Source: Bradyrhizobium sp. WSM1743
Lineage (GTDB): Bacteria; Pseudomonadota; Alphaproteobacteria; Rhizobiales; Xanthobacteraceae
DNA length: 64,000 bases
Direction of reading: 5' to 3'
Assembly (NCBI RefSeq): GCF_000473065.1
Contig: NZ_AXAZ01000032.1
Location: 1-64,000, forward strand
Within the stretch, counting starts at the first letter, position 1. Every line of letters starts with the position of its first letter. Positions 8,152 to 19,281 of this stretch are shown one piece after another. The position numbers and the translations under genes were made by a program. The notes beneath the pieces were generated by a model. It saw only the letters and a program-made list of their open reading frames with translations. It was not told the DNA's origin and did not search any database.

Positions 8152-10137
8152 ATGAAGCCGGGCCGGGCAGTAGCGTTCGGGAAGTCAGCCGCGCAATACC
8201 TCGTCGGCTGCGTCAGGCACACTGTTACTGCCAAGCCGCGCGTTGAGCCCGGTTACGCCGGTCTGCTGGAGGCGGTCAAGCAGTGGCAGCAAGTCTTCGA
8301 GCACAATCCGGTCATGTACTTCATGGTCGACCCGGCCGGAACTGTCATCAACGTGAACACGTTTGGCGCCGCGCAGCTGGGCTATACGCCCGCGGAGTTG
8401 ATCGGCCGATCGGTGCTGGATGTCTTCTTCGAGGAAGATCGCGCCACTGTCCGCGCCTGTGTCGCGCTGTGCCTTGAGACCGTTGATCAGTCACATACCT
8501 GGGAAATCCGGAAGGTTCGCAAGGACGGCTCGATGCTATGGGTGCGCGAGAACGCCAAGGCCATGCTGCGGGCGAATGGCGGGCCAATCGTGCTGGTCGC
8601 CTGCGAGAACATCACCGAGCGCAAGCAAGCGGAGAATGCGCTGCGACAGAGCGAGGCTTATCTCGCCCAGGCGCAGGAATTGAGCCACACCGGCAGTTTC
8701 GGCTGGAAGGCCGCAACCCGCGAGATCACCTGGTCCAAGGAGACCTATCGCATCTTCCAATGCGACGAGGGGACCAAGCCAGAGATCTCCTTCATGCTCC
8801 AGCGGATCCATCCGGAGGACCGGCTCGCCGTGCAGCAGACGACAGGCCGGGCGGCGCGCGAGGGGAAAAATTACGATCACGAATACCGTCTGGTGATGCC
8901 CGACGGTTCCATCAAATACGTCCGAGCGGTGGCCCGGGCGGTGCGAGATGCCAGCGGTCACTTGGAGTTCGTCGGATCGGTCAGCGACATCACGGCGACC
9001 AAAGAGGCTGAGCGTAGACTTCGTGACAGCGAGCAGCGCTTTCGCGACTATGCCGAAACCGCCTCTGACTGGTTCTGGGAGACGGGGCCGGACCACCGCG
9101 TTACTCGGATATCGGAACACTCCGATACCAACACCGCCCCCGCGGGCCTGGTTGGGCACACACGTTGGGACATCGCTCCGGACGCCGATCTCGAACCCGA
9201 CAAATGGCGACAACATCGGGCGGCGCTCGATGCCCACGTCGCGTTCCGCGACTTGGTATATCGCAGCAAGGACCGCAACGGTCAGCCGATCTACGTCCGG
9301 ACCAGCGGCAAGCCGTTCTTCGACGCCGACGGCACTTTCCTGGGCTATCGCGGCGTCTGCACCGACGTAACCGCGGCCATCCGGGCCAATCAAGCCGAAG
9401 ACGCGCTGCGCAAGGCCCAGGCCGAGCTCGCCCATGTCACGCGCGTCACGACACTGGGTGAGCTGACCGCTTCTATTGCCCATGAAATCAATCAGCCGCT
9501 CGCCGCAGTGATCGCAAACGCCGACGCCTGCCTCGCCTGGCTGCAGCGCAATCCGCCCGATCTCAAGGCGGCGCGCCGCTCCGTGGAGTGGATCATCGAG
9601 GACGGCAAGCGCGCCAGCGACGTGATCCGTCACGTTCGGGCGCTCGCCAAGCGTTCCGATATCGAGATGGCTCCGCTCGACGTAGGCGTGGTCGTGCGCG
9701 AGGCTGTGGCGCTCGTTCAGCGCGAGATGGCTAGCCACGCCGTGTCGGTTCGCATGGAACTGTCGTCGGCCCTGCCCAGGATCTTTGGCGATCGAATTCA
9801 ATTGCAGCAGGTCCTGATCAACCTGATCAAGAACGGGATCGAGGCCATGGAAGGCATCGATGACCGCCCGCGCGAGCTGGCGATCCGTTCAGTGGCCGAT
9901 GACAATGGCGCGGTGCTGGTGAGCGTATCCGACTGCGGCGCCGGCATCGATGAGCAGGCAATGGACCGCCTGTTCATGCCGTTCTTTACCACGAAGTCCA
10001 GCGGCATGGGCATGGGCCTGTCGATCTGCCGCTCTATCATCGAGGCCCATGGCGGACGACTTTCCGCCATGCCGAACGGGGAGCACGGAGCGACTTTTCA
10101 GATCACCCTGCCGCTCCATCGCGAGGACGCATCGTGA
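8152..10137 (+). CDS. Multi-PAS sensor histidine kinase
   Basis: Cytosolic sensor kinase of about 661 residues with no clear membrane helix. Three PAS units precede the kinase: about 40-160 ([20 protein letters not shown], ending [10 protein letters not shown]), 165-290 (ending [13 protein letters not shown]) and 300-420 (ending [11 protein letters not shown]). The phosphoacceptor is H444 in [15 protein letters not shown], a HisKA box of the FixL/DctB type, followed by an HATPase domain with [10 protein letters not shown] (N box), DCGAGI (G1) and [10 protein letters not shown] (G2). The start at 8152 has a CGGGAG ribosome site. Its stop overlaps the GTG of the next gene, a FixJ-type regulator, which is its obvious partner. 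No haem-binding residues can be claimed, so the signal is unknown. Confidence 0.9.
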   Translation: MKPGRAVAFGKSAAQYLVGCVRHTVTAKPRVEPGYAGLLEAVKQWQQVFEHNPVMYFMVDPAGTVINVNTFGAAQLGYTPAELIGRSVLDVFFEEDRATVRACVALCLETVDQSHTWEIRKVRKDGSMLWVRENAKAMLRANGGPIVLVACENITERKQAENALRQSEAYLAQAQELSHTGSFGWKAATREITWSKETYRIFQCDEGTKPEISFMLQRIHPEDRLAVQQTTGRAAREGKNYDHEYRLVMPDGSIKYVRAVARAVRDASGHLEFVGSVSDITATKEAERRLRDSEQRFRDYAETASDWFWETGPDHRVTRISEHSDTNTAPAGLVGHTRWDIAPDADLEPDKWRQHRAALDAHVAFRDLVYRSKDRNGQPIYVRTSGKPFFDADGTFLGYRGVCTDVTAAIRANQAEDALRKAQAELAHVTRVTTLGELTASIAHEINQPLAAVIANADACLAWLQRNPPDLKAARRSVEWIIEDGKRASDVIRHVRALAKRSDIEMAPLDVGVVVREAVALVQREMASHAVSVRMELSSALPRIFGDRIQLQQVLINLIKNGIEAMEGIDDRPRELAIRSVADDNGAVLVSVSDCGAGIDEQAMDRLFMPFFTTKSSGMGMGLSICRSIIEAHGGRLSAMPNGEHGATFQITLPLHREDAS

Positions 10138-10805
10138 CCGAGCGCGCGCAGCCTTCGCCTCCCAGGGAGGATGGCGATCAGCCGATCGTCTTCATCGTCG
10201 ACGACGACGCGTCCATGCGCCGCGCGCTTACCAATCTGTTCGAATCGGTCGGCCTCAAGGTCGAAGCATTCGGCTCGGCGCCGCAACTGCTGCAGGCCAA
10301 GCCGCCAGATGTCCCCAGTTGCCTCGTGCTCGACATCCGCCTGCCGGGAGTCAGCGGTCTCGACCTGCAGGCCGATCTTGCCAAGGCAAATATCCATACG
10401 CCGATCATCTTCATCACCGGCCATGGTGATATTCCGATGTCCGTTCGGGCCATGAAGGGCGGCGCGATCGACTTCCTGACCAAGCCGGTTCGCGACCAGG
10501 ACATTCTGGACGCGGTCCAGGCCGCGATCGAGCGAGACCGCAAGCGCCGCGACCTCAACAGGACGGTCTCGACCGTCAGATCTCGTTTCGAGTCACTGTC
10601 GTCGCGGGAGCGAGACGTATTGTCGCTGGTGACGTCCGGCCTGATGAACAAACAAGTGGCCGCCCGGCTCGGATTGGCTGAAATCACCGTCAAAATCTAT
10701 CGCGGCCAGATCATGCGGAAAATGGGCGCGAAGTCGCTGGCCGATCTGGTGAGAATGAGCGAAGCACTCGGGATTGGGTCCAACAAGTCCGACGCACAAA
10801 CCTAA
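10134..10805 (+). CDS. FixJ-type response regulator (receiver + LuxR HTH)
   Basis: 223 residues with a GTG start overlapping the kinase stop by 4 bases. The receiver has the acidic pair in FIVDDDASM, phospho-acceptor D67 in [10 protein letters not shown]95 and K117 in FLTKPV. The C-terminal half is a LuxR/FixJ helix-turn-helix ([20 protein letters not shown], then EITVKIYRG). The FixJ family activates transcription as a phosphorylated dimer. Co-translated with the kinase upstream, so they form a cognate pair. This is a FixLJ-like pair rather than fixL/fixJ themselves; no nitrogen-fixation gene is nearby. Confidence 0.9.
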   Translation: MTERAQPSPPREDGDQPIVFIVDDDASMRRALTNLFESVGLKVEAFGSAPQLLQAKPPDVPSCLVLDIRLPGVSGLDLQADLAKANIHTPIIFITGHGDIPMSVRAMKGGAIDFLTKPVRDQDILDAVQAAIERDRKRRDLNRTVSTVRSRFESLSSRERDVLSLVTSGLMNKQVAARLGLAEITVKIYRGQIMRKMGAKSLADLVRMSEALGIGSNKSDAQT

Positions 10806-10900
10806 GTATGAGTTTCCAATCGTGACTGGCAGGTCCACCTTGCGTCTTTATGTGTAGCCGTGGCGACGGCAAGCGTAATTCCCGGCGAGGAGCGGACGTC

Positions 10901-11287
10901 TTGTCAGTGGCTTCGGTCATCTCGGTGCTTGACGACGACCCTTCCGTTCGGGCCGCGATCAACAATCTCTTGGAATCGCGTGGATACATCGTCCACACAT
11001 TCGCCTCGGCCGAGGAGTTTTTGAGCTCGACCGATTCGAATGACACCTCGTGCGTGATCGCCGACGTGCAGATGCCGCTGATGACCGGAATCGATCTGCT
11101 GACGCGGATGCGCGCGCAGGGTTCGGACACGCCGTTCATCTTCATCACAGCTTTCCCGGATGAGAGCGTACGTGTGCGTGCGCTCAATGCCGGCGCAATC
11201 TGTTTTCTCAGTAAGCCGTTCGCCGCCTCGGATCTGATGCAGTGCCTGAACCGCGCGCTGGCAGCAGGTCACGAAACCATTCAGTGA
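10901..11287 (+). CDS. Single-domain response regulator
   Basis: About 128 residues from a TTG at 10901, chosen because it follows a GGCGAGGAG ribosome site and begins right at the receiver (MSVASVISVLDDDPSVR). Receiver residues present: acidic pair in LDDDP, D55 in IADVQMPL, Thr in FIFITAF and Lys in FLSKPF. No output domain follows, so it probably works as a phosphate sink or as a competitor/partner of the FixJ-like regulator 95 bases upstream. The frame is open to 10850, but the extra 17 residues are not receiver sequence. Confidence 0.82.
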   Translation: MSVASVISVLDDDPSVRAAINNLLESRGYIVHTFASAEEFLSSTDSNDTSCVIADVQMPLMTGIDLLTRMRAQGSDTPFIFITAFPDESVRVRALNAGAICFLSKPFAASDLMQCLNRALAAGHETIQ

Positions 11288-11422
11288 GCACGCGGCGGCC
11301 GGCAACCGCGGCGGCGACAGCGAGCAGGACAATCCCGCTTTCTCGCGAGGTGATCGCGTTCCGGCCTGCTCAGAATGAGTCGAAGGACCTGGCGGCGCAG
11401 CACGAGGCAAGCGCCGCCCGGT

Positions 11423-12394
11423 TCAATCCACCTTGATATTCGCCGCCTTGATCATCGGCCACCATTTGGCGATCTCGGCTTTCTGACGGGTGCCAAGCGC
11501 TTCGGGCGTGAGCTGATCCTTGGGTGTCATCTCCAGGCCCTGGCTTTCGAGCTGCTTCCTCACCGCGGGATCGTTCAACGCCTCCACGGCCGCGGCGTTG
11601 AGCTTGGTCACGATCTCTTTCGGCGTCCCCTTCGGCACCCACATGCCGGACCATAGCGTCATGTTGAAGCCCTTGAGACCCGCCTCCTCCGCGGTCGGAA
11701 TCTCGGGCGCGGATGCAAGACGCTTGTCATCGGTGATGGCGTAAGCGCGGATGGTGCCGGCGCGGACCTGGTTGATGGAGTTGGAGGTCTGGTCGACGAT
11801 GATATCGATCTGGCCGGCGATGAGATCGTTCAGCGCGGGCGCGGTGCCGCGATACGGCACGTATTGCAGCTTGATGCCGGAGACGCTCTCGAAATAGACG
11901 CCGGCGATGTGACTGCCGGAGCCCGCGCCGGCGGTACCCGCGGTCGGTGGCGACGGCCGCGACTTGAGCCACTCGATGAGCTCCTTCAGCGAGCTCGCGG
12001 GCACTGCGTTCTTGCTGACCACGATCATCGGGTTGCTCGGCAGCAGCACCACCGGCTCGAGGTCGGCGACGAGGTCGTATTTGAGCTTGTAGACGGCACC
12101 GTTGGCGACGTGGGTGCCGAGGTGGCCGAAGGAGATGGTGTAGCCGTCCGGCGGCGATTGCACGGCGCGGCCGACGCCGATCGAGCCGCCCGCGCCGGTG
12201 ACGTTCTCGATCACCACAGGCTGCCCCAATGTCACCCGCATCCGCTCGGCAAGCACGCGCGCCATCGCATCCGACGGTCCGCCGGCCGCGAACGGCACGA
12301 TGATGGTGATGGGACGCGAGGGATAATCGTCGGCGTGCGCGGCGCCTGCAACAGCGAGAATAGCAATCAGTGCAGCCCAGACGGCCTTCTTCAT
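11423..12394 (-). CDS. Bug/TctC family periplasmic substrate-binding protein
   Basis: 323 residues. Signal peptide MKKAVWAALIAILAVAGAAHA, then the family's YPSRPITIIVPFAAGGPSDA opening, VVIENVTGAGGSIGVGRAV and a YPTAEEAG-like region (EIPTAEEAGLKGFNMTLWSG). This family binds carboxylates or other small acids for tripartite tricarboxylate transporters, but no TctA/TctB membrane subunits are adjacent, as is common for orphan Bug proteins. It sits downstream of a threonine synthase-like gene on the same strand, separated by a repeat element; a shared role is only a guess. Confidence 0.9.
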   Translation of the reverse strand: MKKAVWAALIAILAVAGAAHADDYPSRPITIIVPFAAGGPSDAMARVLAERMRVTLGQPVVIENVTGAGGSIGVGRAVQSPPDGYTISFGHLGTHVANGAVYKLKYDLVADLEPVVLLPSNPMIVVSKNAVPASSLKELIEWLKSRPSPPTAGTAGAGSGSHIAGVYFESVSGIKLQYVPYRGTAPALNDLIAGQIDIIVDQTSNSINQVRAGTIRAYAITDDKRLASAPEIPTAEEAGLKGFNMTLWSGMWVPKGTPKEIVTKLNAAAVEALNDPAVRKQLESQGLEMTPKDQLTPEALGTRQKAEIAKWWPMIKAANIKVD

Positions 12395-12426
12395 TGTCTT
12401 CTCCCCAGCGATGTCTTTTGTTTGTT

Positions 12427-12561
12427 CACCTCTCCCCGCTTGCGGGGAGAGGTCGAAAGCGAAGCTTTCGGGTGAGGGGGTACAGGTCTCACGAATATCC
12501 TATTCGCGGAGCTGGGCCCCTCAGCCCAGCCCTCTCCCCGTAAGAACGGGGAGAGGGAGAG
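12427..12561. repeat. Palindromic intergenic repeat (CTCTCCCCG type)
   Basis: Contains two hairpins of the same kind: CCTCTCCCCGC-TT-GCGGGGAGAGG at the left and CCTCTCCCCGTAAGAACGGGGAGAGG at the right, plus a GGGTGAGGGG segment. This matches the type of long REP-like element scattered between genes in Rhizobiales. It may also terminate transcription from the threonine synthase-like gene. Confidence 0.8.
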
Positions 12562-12565
12562 ATTT

Positions 12566-13807
12566 CTAGAACTGCGCGTAGTCGATCGGCTTGTGGCGAT
12601 CGAGCGTGCGGGTAACCGGCGGCAGCGGATATTTCAGGCCGGTCGCGCAGTTGAACAGCATCACGCGATCGGTCTTGTTGACGCGGCCGTCGGCGAGGCT
12701 CTGCTTGTAGGCGGCGTAGGTGGCGGCGCCCTCGGGGCACAGCAAGAGCCCCTCCTCGCGCGCGACCTCGTTCAGCGCCGACGAGATCTTGTCGTCGTCG
12801 ACCGCGATGGCAAAGCCCTTGCTCTCGCGCACCGCGCGCAGGATGAGGAAATCGCCGATCGCCTGCGGCACGCGGATGCCGGAGGCGATGGTGTGGGCGT
12901 CCTCCCAACGCGTCGCATGCTCGGTCCCGGCGTCATAAGCGCGCACCATCGGCGCGCAGCCGGAGGCCTGCACCGCGACCATGCGCGGGCGCTTTGAGCC
13001 GATGAAGCCGATCTTCTCGAGCTCGTCAAAGGCCTTCCACATGCCGATCAGGCCGGTGCCGCCGCCGGTCGGGTAGAAGATCACGTCGGGCACGTCCCAG
13101 CCGAGCTGCTCGGCGAGCTCGAGGCCCATCGTCTTCTTGCCCTCGATGCGGTACGGCTCCTTCAAGGTCGAGGTGTCGAACCAGCCGACCTTGGCCTTGC
13201 CCTCGCCGACGATCTTGCCGCAATCGTCGATATAGCCGTTGACGCGGTAGACGGTCGCGCCCTGGAGCTCGATCTCGCTGACATTCACTTCGGGCGTGTC
13301 GGCCGGGCAGAAGATCGTGGTCTTGATGCCGCAACTCGTCGCATAGGCCGCCAGCGCTGCGCCGGCATTGCCGTTGGTCGGCATCGCCATGTGCTTGATA
13401 CCGAGCGCCTTGCCCATCGACACCGCCATCACGAGGCCGCGCGCCTTGAACGAGCCGGTCGGCAGGCGTCCCTCGTCCTTGACGATGATCTCGCCGCCGC
13501 CGAGCTTCTTGCCGAGCTTCGGCAGCCGGATCAGGGGCGTCGTCACTTCGCCGAGCGAGACGATGTCCTTGCATTTGCGCACCGGCAGCAGCTCGCGGTA
13601 GCGCCACATGTCGCCGGGGCGTTGAGCGAGTGCGTCCTTGGTCAGCGCCTTCTTCACGCCCGCGAGGTCGTAGCGGACGAGCAGCGGCTTGCCGGCTTTG
13701 GAGAGGTTGTGGACCTGATCGGCAGCGTAGTGATCGCCTTCCATCGCGCATTCGAGATGGGTGACGAAAGTCGGGCGTTCGATGGTGAGGTTGTCGTTGT
13801 CGTGCAT
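12566..13807 (-). CDS. Threonine synthase-like PLP enzyme
   Basis: 413 residues, fold type II PLP enzyme. The Schiff-base lysine is K121 in the LPTGSFKARG motif, and the phosphate-binding loop is YPTGGGTGLIGMW. Threonine synthase converts O-phosphohomoserine to threonine; the protein has the short bacterial/plant-like length with an N-terminal zinc-like region (THLECA) and not the about 460-residue type used as main ThrC by many proteobacteria. It could be a second threonine synthase or a threonine/diaminopropionate-related ammonia-lyase. No threonine pathway gene is adjacent, so I leave the symbol empty. Confidence 0.8.
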   Translation of the reverse strand: MHDNDNLTIERPTFVTHLECAMEGDHYAADQVHNLSKAGKPLLVRYDLAGVKKALTKDALAQRPGDMWRYRELLPVRKCKDIVSLGEVTTPLIRLPKLGKKLGGGEIIVKDEGRLPTGSFKARGLVMAVSMGKALGIKHMAMPTNGNAGAALAAYATSCGIKTTIFCPADTPEVNVSEIELQGATVYRVNGYIDDCGKIVGEGKAKVGWFDTSTLKEPYRIEGKKTMGLELAEQLGWDVPDVIFYPTGGGTGLIGMWKAFDELEKIGFIGSKRPRMVAVQASGCAPMVRAYDAGTEHATRWEDAHTIASGIRVPQAIGDFLILRAVRESKGFAIAVDDDKISSALNEVAREEGLLLCPEGAATYAAYKQSLADGRVNKTDRVMLFNCATGLKYPLPPVTRTLDRHKPIDYAQF

Positions 13808-13851
13808 GGGGTCGTCCCTCTTCTTGTTCTGTTGTCATTCCCTATTCGATC

Positions 13852-13990
13852 CCGTCACCCTGAGGTGCCGGAGCGAAGCGAAGGCCTCGAAGGGCGACGG
13901 GCCCCGCGGCTCGATCTGGGCCGTGCATCCTTCGAGGCTCGCCCAGCGGCGCAATCGCGCCGCAAGGCTCGCACCTCAGGATGACGGGTC
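13852..13990. repeat. Long inverted repeat (CGTCACCCTGAGGTG type)
   Basis: Outer arms CGTCACCCTGAGGTGC and GCACCTCAGGATGACG are inverted copies, with inner GGCCTCGAAGG / CCTTCGAGGC arms. A typical dispersed Bradyrhizobium intergenic REP element, between lpdA and the threonine synthase-like gene; it may end pdh operon transcription. Confidence 0.82.
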
Positions 13991-14014
13991 GAGGACCGAA
14001 CCGCCGTCCAATCG

Positions 14015-15436
14015 TCAAATATTCAACACTCGCCCATACGCATCCAGTACGGCTTCCTTCATCATCTCCGACAGCGTCGGATGCGGGAACACCGTGTGCA
14101 TCAGCTCTTCTTCCGTGGTCTCCAGGTTCATGGCGACGACGTAGCCCTGGATCAGCTCGGTGACCTCGGCGCCGACCATGTGGGCGCCGAGCAGCTGGCC
14201 GGTCTTCTTGTCGAAGATGACCTTGACTAGGCCCTGGTCCTCGCCGAGCGCGATGGCCTTGCCGTTGCCGACGAAGGGGAAGCGGCCGACGCGGATCTCT
14301 CGGCCGTTCTCCTTGGCCTTGGCTTCCGTCAGCCCGACCGAGGCGACCTGCGGCTGACAATAGGTGCAGCCCGGGATCATGTTCTTGTCCATGGGATGCG
14401 GATGCAAGCCCTTGATCGCCTCGACGCAGATCACGCCCTCATGCTCGGCCTTGTGCGCCAGCATCGGCGGGCCGGCGACGTCGCCGATGGCATAGATGCC
14501 GGGGATATTGGTCTTGCCGTAGCCGTCGACGACGATGATGCCGCGGTCGGTCTTCACGCCCAGCTTTTCGAGGCCAAGATTCTCGACATTGCCGACGACG
14601 CCGACCGCCGAGATCACGCGCTCGAACTCGGTGGTGACGGGCTTGCCCTTGCCGTCGTCGATGGTGGCGACGACGCTGTCGGCCTTCTTCTCGAGTTTTG
14701 TGACTTTGGTCGAGGACATGATTTTCATGCCCATCTTCTCAAAGCGCTTCCGCGCGAGCCCTGCGATCTCCGCGTCCTCCACGGGCAGGATCTGCGGCAG
14801 TACCTCGACCACGGTGACGTTAGAGCCCAAGGTGTGAAAGAAGGACGCGAACTCGATGCCGATGGCGCCGGAGCCGACCACCAGCAGCGACTTCGGAATG
14901 CGGTCCGGTATCATCGCCTCGAAATAGGTCCAGACCAGCTTCTTGTCGGGCTCGAGGCCGGGCAGCACGCGCGGCCGTGCGCCGGTCGCGACGATGATGT
15001 GCTTGGCCTGATAGGTCCCCTCGCCTAGCGCGCCCTTCGGGCCCTCGACGTCGGACTTCTTCACCGTGACCTTGCCGGGCGCATCGATCGAGGCCGCGCC
15101 CCAGATCACGCTGACCTTGTTCTTCTTCATCAGGAAGCCGACGCCGTCGTTGAGGCGGCTGGAGACGCCGCGCGAGCGCTGCACCACGGCCTTCGGATCG
15201 AACGAGACCTTCTCCGCCGAGAGGCCGTAATCCTTGGCATGCTGCATGTAGTGATAGATCTCGGCGGAACGTAAGAGCGCCTTGGTCGGAATGCAGCCCC
15301 AGTTCAGGCAGATGCCGCCGAGATACGACTTTTCGACGATCGCGGTCTTGAAGCCGAGCTGGGCGGCACGGATCGCGGTGACATAGCCGCCGGGACCGGA
15401 GCCGATGATGATGACGTCGAAGGATGTATCGGCCAT
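14015..15436 (-). CDS. lpdA: Dihydrolipoyl dehydrogenase (E3)
   Basis: Flavoprotein re-oxidising the dihydrolipoyl arm of E2 with NAD+. 473 residues, normal length. FAD-binding GSGPGGYV at residues 12-20, redox disulfide C43/C48 in [16 protein letters not shown]-binding [14 protein letters not shown], and the C-terminal [10 protein letters not shown] that supplies the catalytic His-Glu of the partner subunit. Last gene of the pdh operon, 17 bases after a small membrane protein gene. Whether it also serves other 2-oxoacid dehydrogenases cannot be seen here. Confidence 0.96.
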   Translation of the reverse strand: MADTSFDVIIIGSGPGGYVTAIRAAQLGFKTAIVEKSYLGGICLNWGCIPTKALLRSAEIYHYMQHAKDYGLSAEKVSFDPKAVVQRSRGVSSRLNDGVGFLMKKNKVSVIWGAASIDAPGKVTVKKSDVEGPKGALGEGTYQAKHIIVATGARPRVLPGLEPDKKLVWTYFEAMIPDRIPKSLLVVGSGAIGIEFASFFHTLGSNVTVVEVLPQILPVEDAEIAGLARKRFEKMGMKIMSSTKVTKLEKKADSVVATIDDGKGKPVTTEFERVISAVGVVGNVENLGLEKLGVKTDRGIIVVDGYGKTNIPGIYAIGDVAGPPMLAHKAEHEGVICVEAIKGLHPHPMDKNMIPGCTYCQPQVASVGLTEAKAKENGREIRVGRFPFVGNGKAIALGEDQGLVKVIFDKKTGQLLGAHMVGAEVTELIQGYVVAMNLETTEEELMHTVFPHPTLSEMMKEAVLDAYGRVLNI

Positions 15437-15453
15437 GGCGGCTCCCGTTCAAC

Positions 15454-15687
15454 TCAAGAGGTCGTTGCGCCGCCGGAGCGGCGTTTTGAAATGATCGACC
15501 TGACCAGCCATTCGATGACGCAGATCGAGATCAGGATCGCAAGACCGATGAAGACGATCGGCTGGGCAATGCTGCGCGAGAGCAGCTCGCCGCTGAAGAA
15601 GGCATCGCGCAGAACGCCGGTGCCGAGCGGGCTGACGAGGATGATGATCGACAGCAGCATCGAGATCCAGGGCCAGCGCGTCGTCAT
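15454..15687 (-). CDS. Small two-helix membrane protein in the pdh operon
   Basis: 77 residues with two hydrophobic segments: residues about 6-25 ([20 protein letters not shown]) and 38-62 ([20 protein letters not shown]), each followed by basic residues. It lies 9 bases after pdhC and 17 before lpdA on the same strand, so it is part of the operon. No motif recognised; a role in membrane association of the complex is speculation. Confidence 0.65.
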   Translation of the reverse strand: MTTRWPWISMLLSIIILVSPLGTGVLRDAFFSGELLSRSIAQPIVFIGLAILISICVIEWLVRSIISKRRSGGATTS

Positions 15688-15696
15688 GCGGCGGCT

Positions 15697-17046
15697 CTAG
15701 ACCATCATCATCACAGGATTTTCGATCAGCTGCTGGAATGCGCCGATCAGCTCGGCGCCGAGTGCGCCGTCGATGGCGCGGTGATCGCACGACAAGGTCA
15801 CGCTCATCATGTTCGCGATCTCGATCTTGCCGCCGCGCACCACGGGACGTTCCTCGCTGGTGCCGACCGCGAGAATCGTCGCATGCGGCGGGTTGATCAC
15901 AGCGGTGAAGTGGCTGATGCCGTACATGCCGAGATTGGAGACGGCGGTGGTGCCGCCCTGATATTCCTCGGGCTTCAATTTGCGGGAACGTGCGCGCGCG
16001 GCAAAGTCCTTCATCTCGTTGGAGATGGTCGAGAGTGTCTTGGTCTCCGCTTTCCGAATGATCGGCGTGATCAGGCCGCCGGGCATCGCCACGGCAACAC
16101 CGACGTCGGAATGGTGATGCTTGACCATGCCGCTTTCGGTCCAGCTCACATTGCAGTTCGGGATCTTCTGCAGCGCGACCGCCATCGCCTTGATGACGAA
16201 GTCGTTGACCGAGATCTTGTAGAGCGGCTTCTTCTCCTTGTCCTTGGGAGCAGCCGCGTTGATCTCCTCGCGGGCAGTGAGCAGCTTGCCGATGTCGCAG
16301 TCGATCGTGAGGTAGAAGTGCGGGACATTCTGGATCGACGCGGTCAGGCGCTGCGCGATGGTGCGGCGCATGCCGTCATGCGGGACAATGTCGTAGGAGC
16401 CCGGCTCGAACAGCGACAGGATCTGCTTGTCCGACATGGTCGGCGCGATCGCGGGCGCGCCTGACGGCGCCGCGGCAGGTGCCTTGAGGCCCTTGCCGGA
16501 CTTGGCCTGCTCGACATCGCGCGCCACCACGCGACCGTGCGGGCCGGTGCCGGTGACCATTGCAACATCGATGCCGGCTTCCTTGGCGAGGCGGCGCGCC
16601 AACGGCGATGAGAACACACGGCCGCCATGGCCATTGCCCAGCGCGGCAGGAGCTGCAGCCTGCGGGGCCGGTGCGGCGGCAGGTACCGGTGCCGCCTTCG
16701 GTGCGGCCGGAGCAGGTGCCGGAGCAGCAGTAGGTGCCTCAGCGGCCTTGGGCGGCGCAGCCGAGGCGGTCGGCTTCGCAGCGCCCGCAGCCTTCACGTC
16801 CTCGCCTTCGCCGGCGAGCACCGCAATCACGTCGTTGACCGGAACGTCCTGCGTACCCTCGGGCACCAGGATCTTGGCAATCGTGCCCTCGTCGATCGCC
16901 TCGACCTCCATGGTCGCCTTATCGGTCTCGATCTCGGCGATGACGTCGCCGGATTTGACCTTGTCGCCTTCCTTCTTCAGCCACTTGGCGAGGTTGCCCT
17001 TCTCCATCGTCGGCGAGAGAGCGGGCATCAGGATGTTGATGGGCAT
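15697..17046 (-). CDS. pdhC: Pyruvate dehydrogenase E2, dihydrolipoamide acetyltransferase
   Basis: Core subunit that carries acetyl groups to CoA. 449 residues from the ATG at 17046 ([14 protein letters not shown]). Lipoyl domain 1-80 with lipoylated K43 in [11 protein letters not shown]; Ala/Pro-rich linker about 90-150; peripheral-subunit-binding domain with [13 protein letters not shown]; catalytic domain from about 220, with [10 protein letters not shown] active-site His/Asp near the C-terminus. One lipoyl domain only, as in alphaproteobacterial E2. The frame is open 29 residues further upstream but the lipoyl start is unmistakable. Confidence 0.96.
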   Translation of the reverse strand: MPINILMPALSPTMEKGNLAKWLKKEGDKVKSGDVIAEIETDKATMEVEAIDEGTIAKILVPEGTQDVPVNDVIAVLAGEGEDVKAAGAAKPTASAAPPKAAEAPTAAPAPAPAAPKAAPVPAAAPAPQAAAPAALGNGHGGRVFSSPLARRLAKEAGIDVAMVTGTGPHGRVVARDVEQAKSGKGLKAPAAAPSGAPAIAPTMSDKQILSLFEPGSYDIVPHDGMRRTIAQRLTASIQNVPHFYLTIDCDIGKLLTAREEINAAAPKDKEKKPLYKISVNDFVIKAMAVALQKIPNCNVSWTESGMVKHHHSDVGVAVAMPGGLITPIIRKAETKTLSTISNEMKDFAARARSRKLKPEEYQGGTTAVSNLGMYGISHFTAVINPPHATILAVGTSEERPVVRGGKIEIANMMSVTLSCDHRAIDGALGAELIGAFQQLIENPVMMMV

Positions 17047-17108
17047 GCTGACCTCAAGAAGAACTTTGCAAAACGTCGTCTCCGACAGCGAAGACGAACA
17101 GACCAGGT

Positions 17109-17561
17109 TTAGTTGCCGATGTCGCCCTGCCACAGGCGCTCATTGGCTGGGATGGAACGCCAATTCTTCATCATGGTGATGGAGCGGTCGTCGGCAAGGT
17201 CGATCCAGGGGATGCCGAACTTGTCGAGGATGTCTTTGGAGCCCTCGAAGGTGACGGATTCGCCGATCACCACCAGCTTGACCTTGAACAGCGCGAGCGC
17301 GCCGGCGCACATCGAGCATGGCGACAGCGTGGTATACATGACGGTATCGTGGAATTTGATCGCGCCGGCCTCGCGCAGGCAGCTCATCTCGCCGTGCAGG
17401 ATCACGTTGTTCTCCTGCACGCGGTTGTTGTGGCCGCGAGCGATGATCTTGTTGTCCCGCGTCAGCACCGCGCCGATCGGCAGGCCGCCCTGCGCGATCG
17501 AGGCTTCAGCCTCGCGGATCGCCTCGAGCATGAAATCGTAATGATAGGATTCGATCGCCAC
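17109..17561 (-). CDS. Nucleoside/cytosine deaminase family protein
   Basis: 150 residues, cytidine deaminase-like zinc fold. Zinc ligands and catalytic Glu lie in LHGEMSCL, and the PCSMC motif (TTLSPCSMCAGAL) supplies the two Cys ligands. The arrangement resembles yeast-type cytosine deaminase and some guanine deaminases more than TadA, since TadA normally has HAE. It begins 3 bases after the DUF5076 gene and lies inside the pdh operon, an unexpected place for a base deaminase. Substrate not decided. Confidence 0.82.
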   Translation of the reverse strand: MAIESYHYDFMLEAIREAEASIAQGGLPIGAVLTRDNKIIARGHNNRVQENNVILHGEMSCLREAGAIKFHDTVMYTTLSPCSMCAGALALFKVKLVVIGESVTFEGSKDILDKFGIPWIDLADDRSITMMKNWRSIPANERLWQGDIGN

Positions 17562-17563
17562 TT

Positions 17564-17866
17564 TCAGTGTCCCTTGCCGCGCGGCGTCGTGGTGCCGGTG
17601 TCGGTGGGACGCTCGATCTCAGCCTGGAACATGTCGAGGATCCGGTTCAGCGCGTCCTCCTCGGTGTATTCGCTCTCGCGCGCATAGGCGCGCGCGGCGT
17701 GGCGGGCGAGATCTACGAGCAGGAGGCCCCACATGTCAGGCTCCTCGAAGGCGCGCTGGAATGCCATCGACAGCCCGCCGTCCAGCACGAACACGCGCAG
17801 GATCTCGACCGCGTCGTCGCGGGTCATGACGTCGGGCGGCAGTGGCTGCTCCTTGGGGCCCGCCAT
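17564..17866 (-). CDS. DUF5076-like small protein in the pdh operon
   Basis: 100 residues. Mainly helical and acidic, with LRVFVLDGGLSMAFQRAF and DMWGLLLVDLARHAARAY segments; I recognise it as the DUF5076 type. It is 3 bases downstream of pdhB and 3 bases upstream of the deaminase gene, so certainly co-transcribed. Function unknown. Confidence 0.75.
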   Translation of the reverse strand: MAGPKEQPLPPDVMTRDDAVEILRVFVLDGGLSMAFQRAFEEPDMWGLLLVDLARHAARAYARESEYTEEDALNRILDMFQAEIERPTDTGTTTPRGKGH

Positions 17867-17869
17867 GGT

Positions 17870-19252
<1,383 letters not shown>

Positions 19253-19281
19253 ATCTTCTCCAAAAGAAAGCTTGCGCGCGT

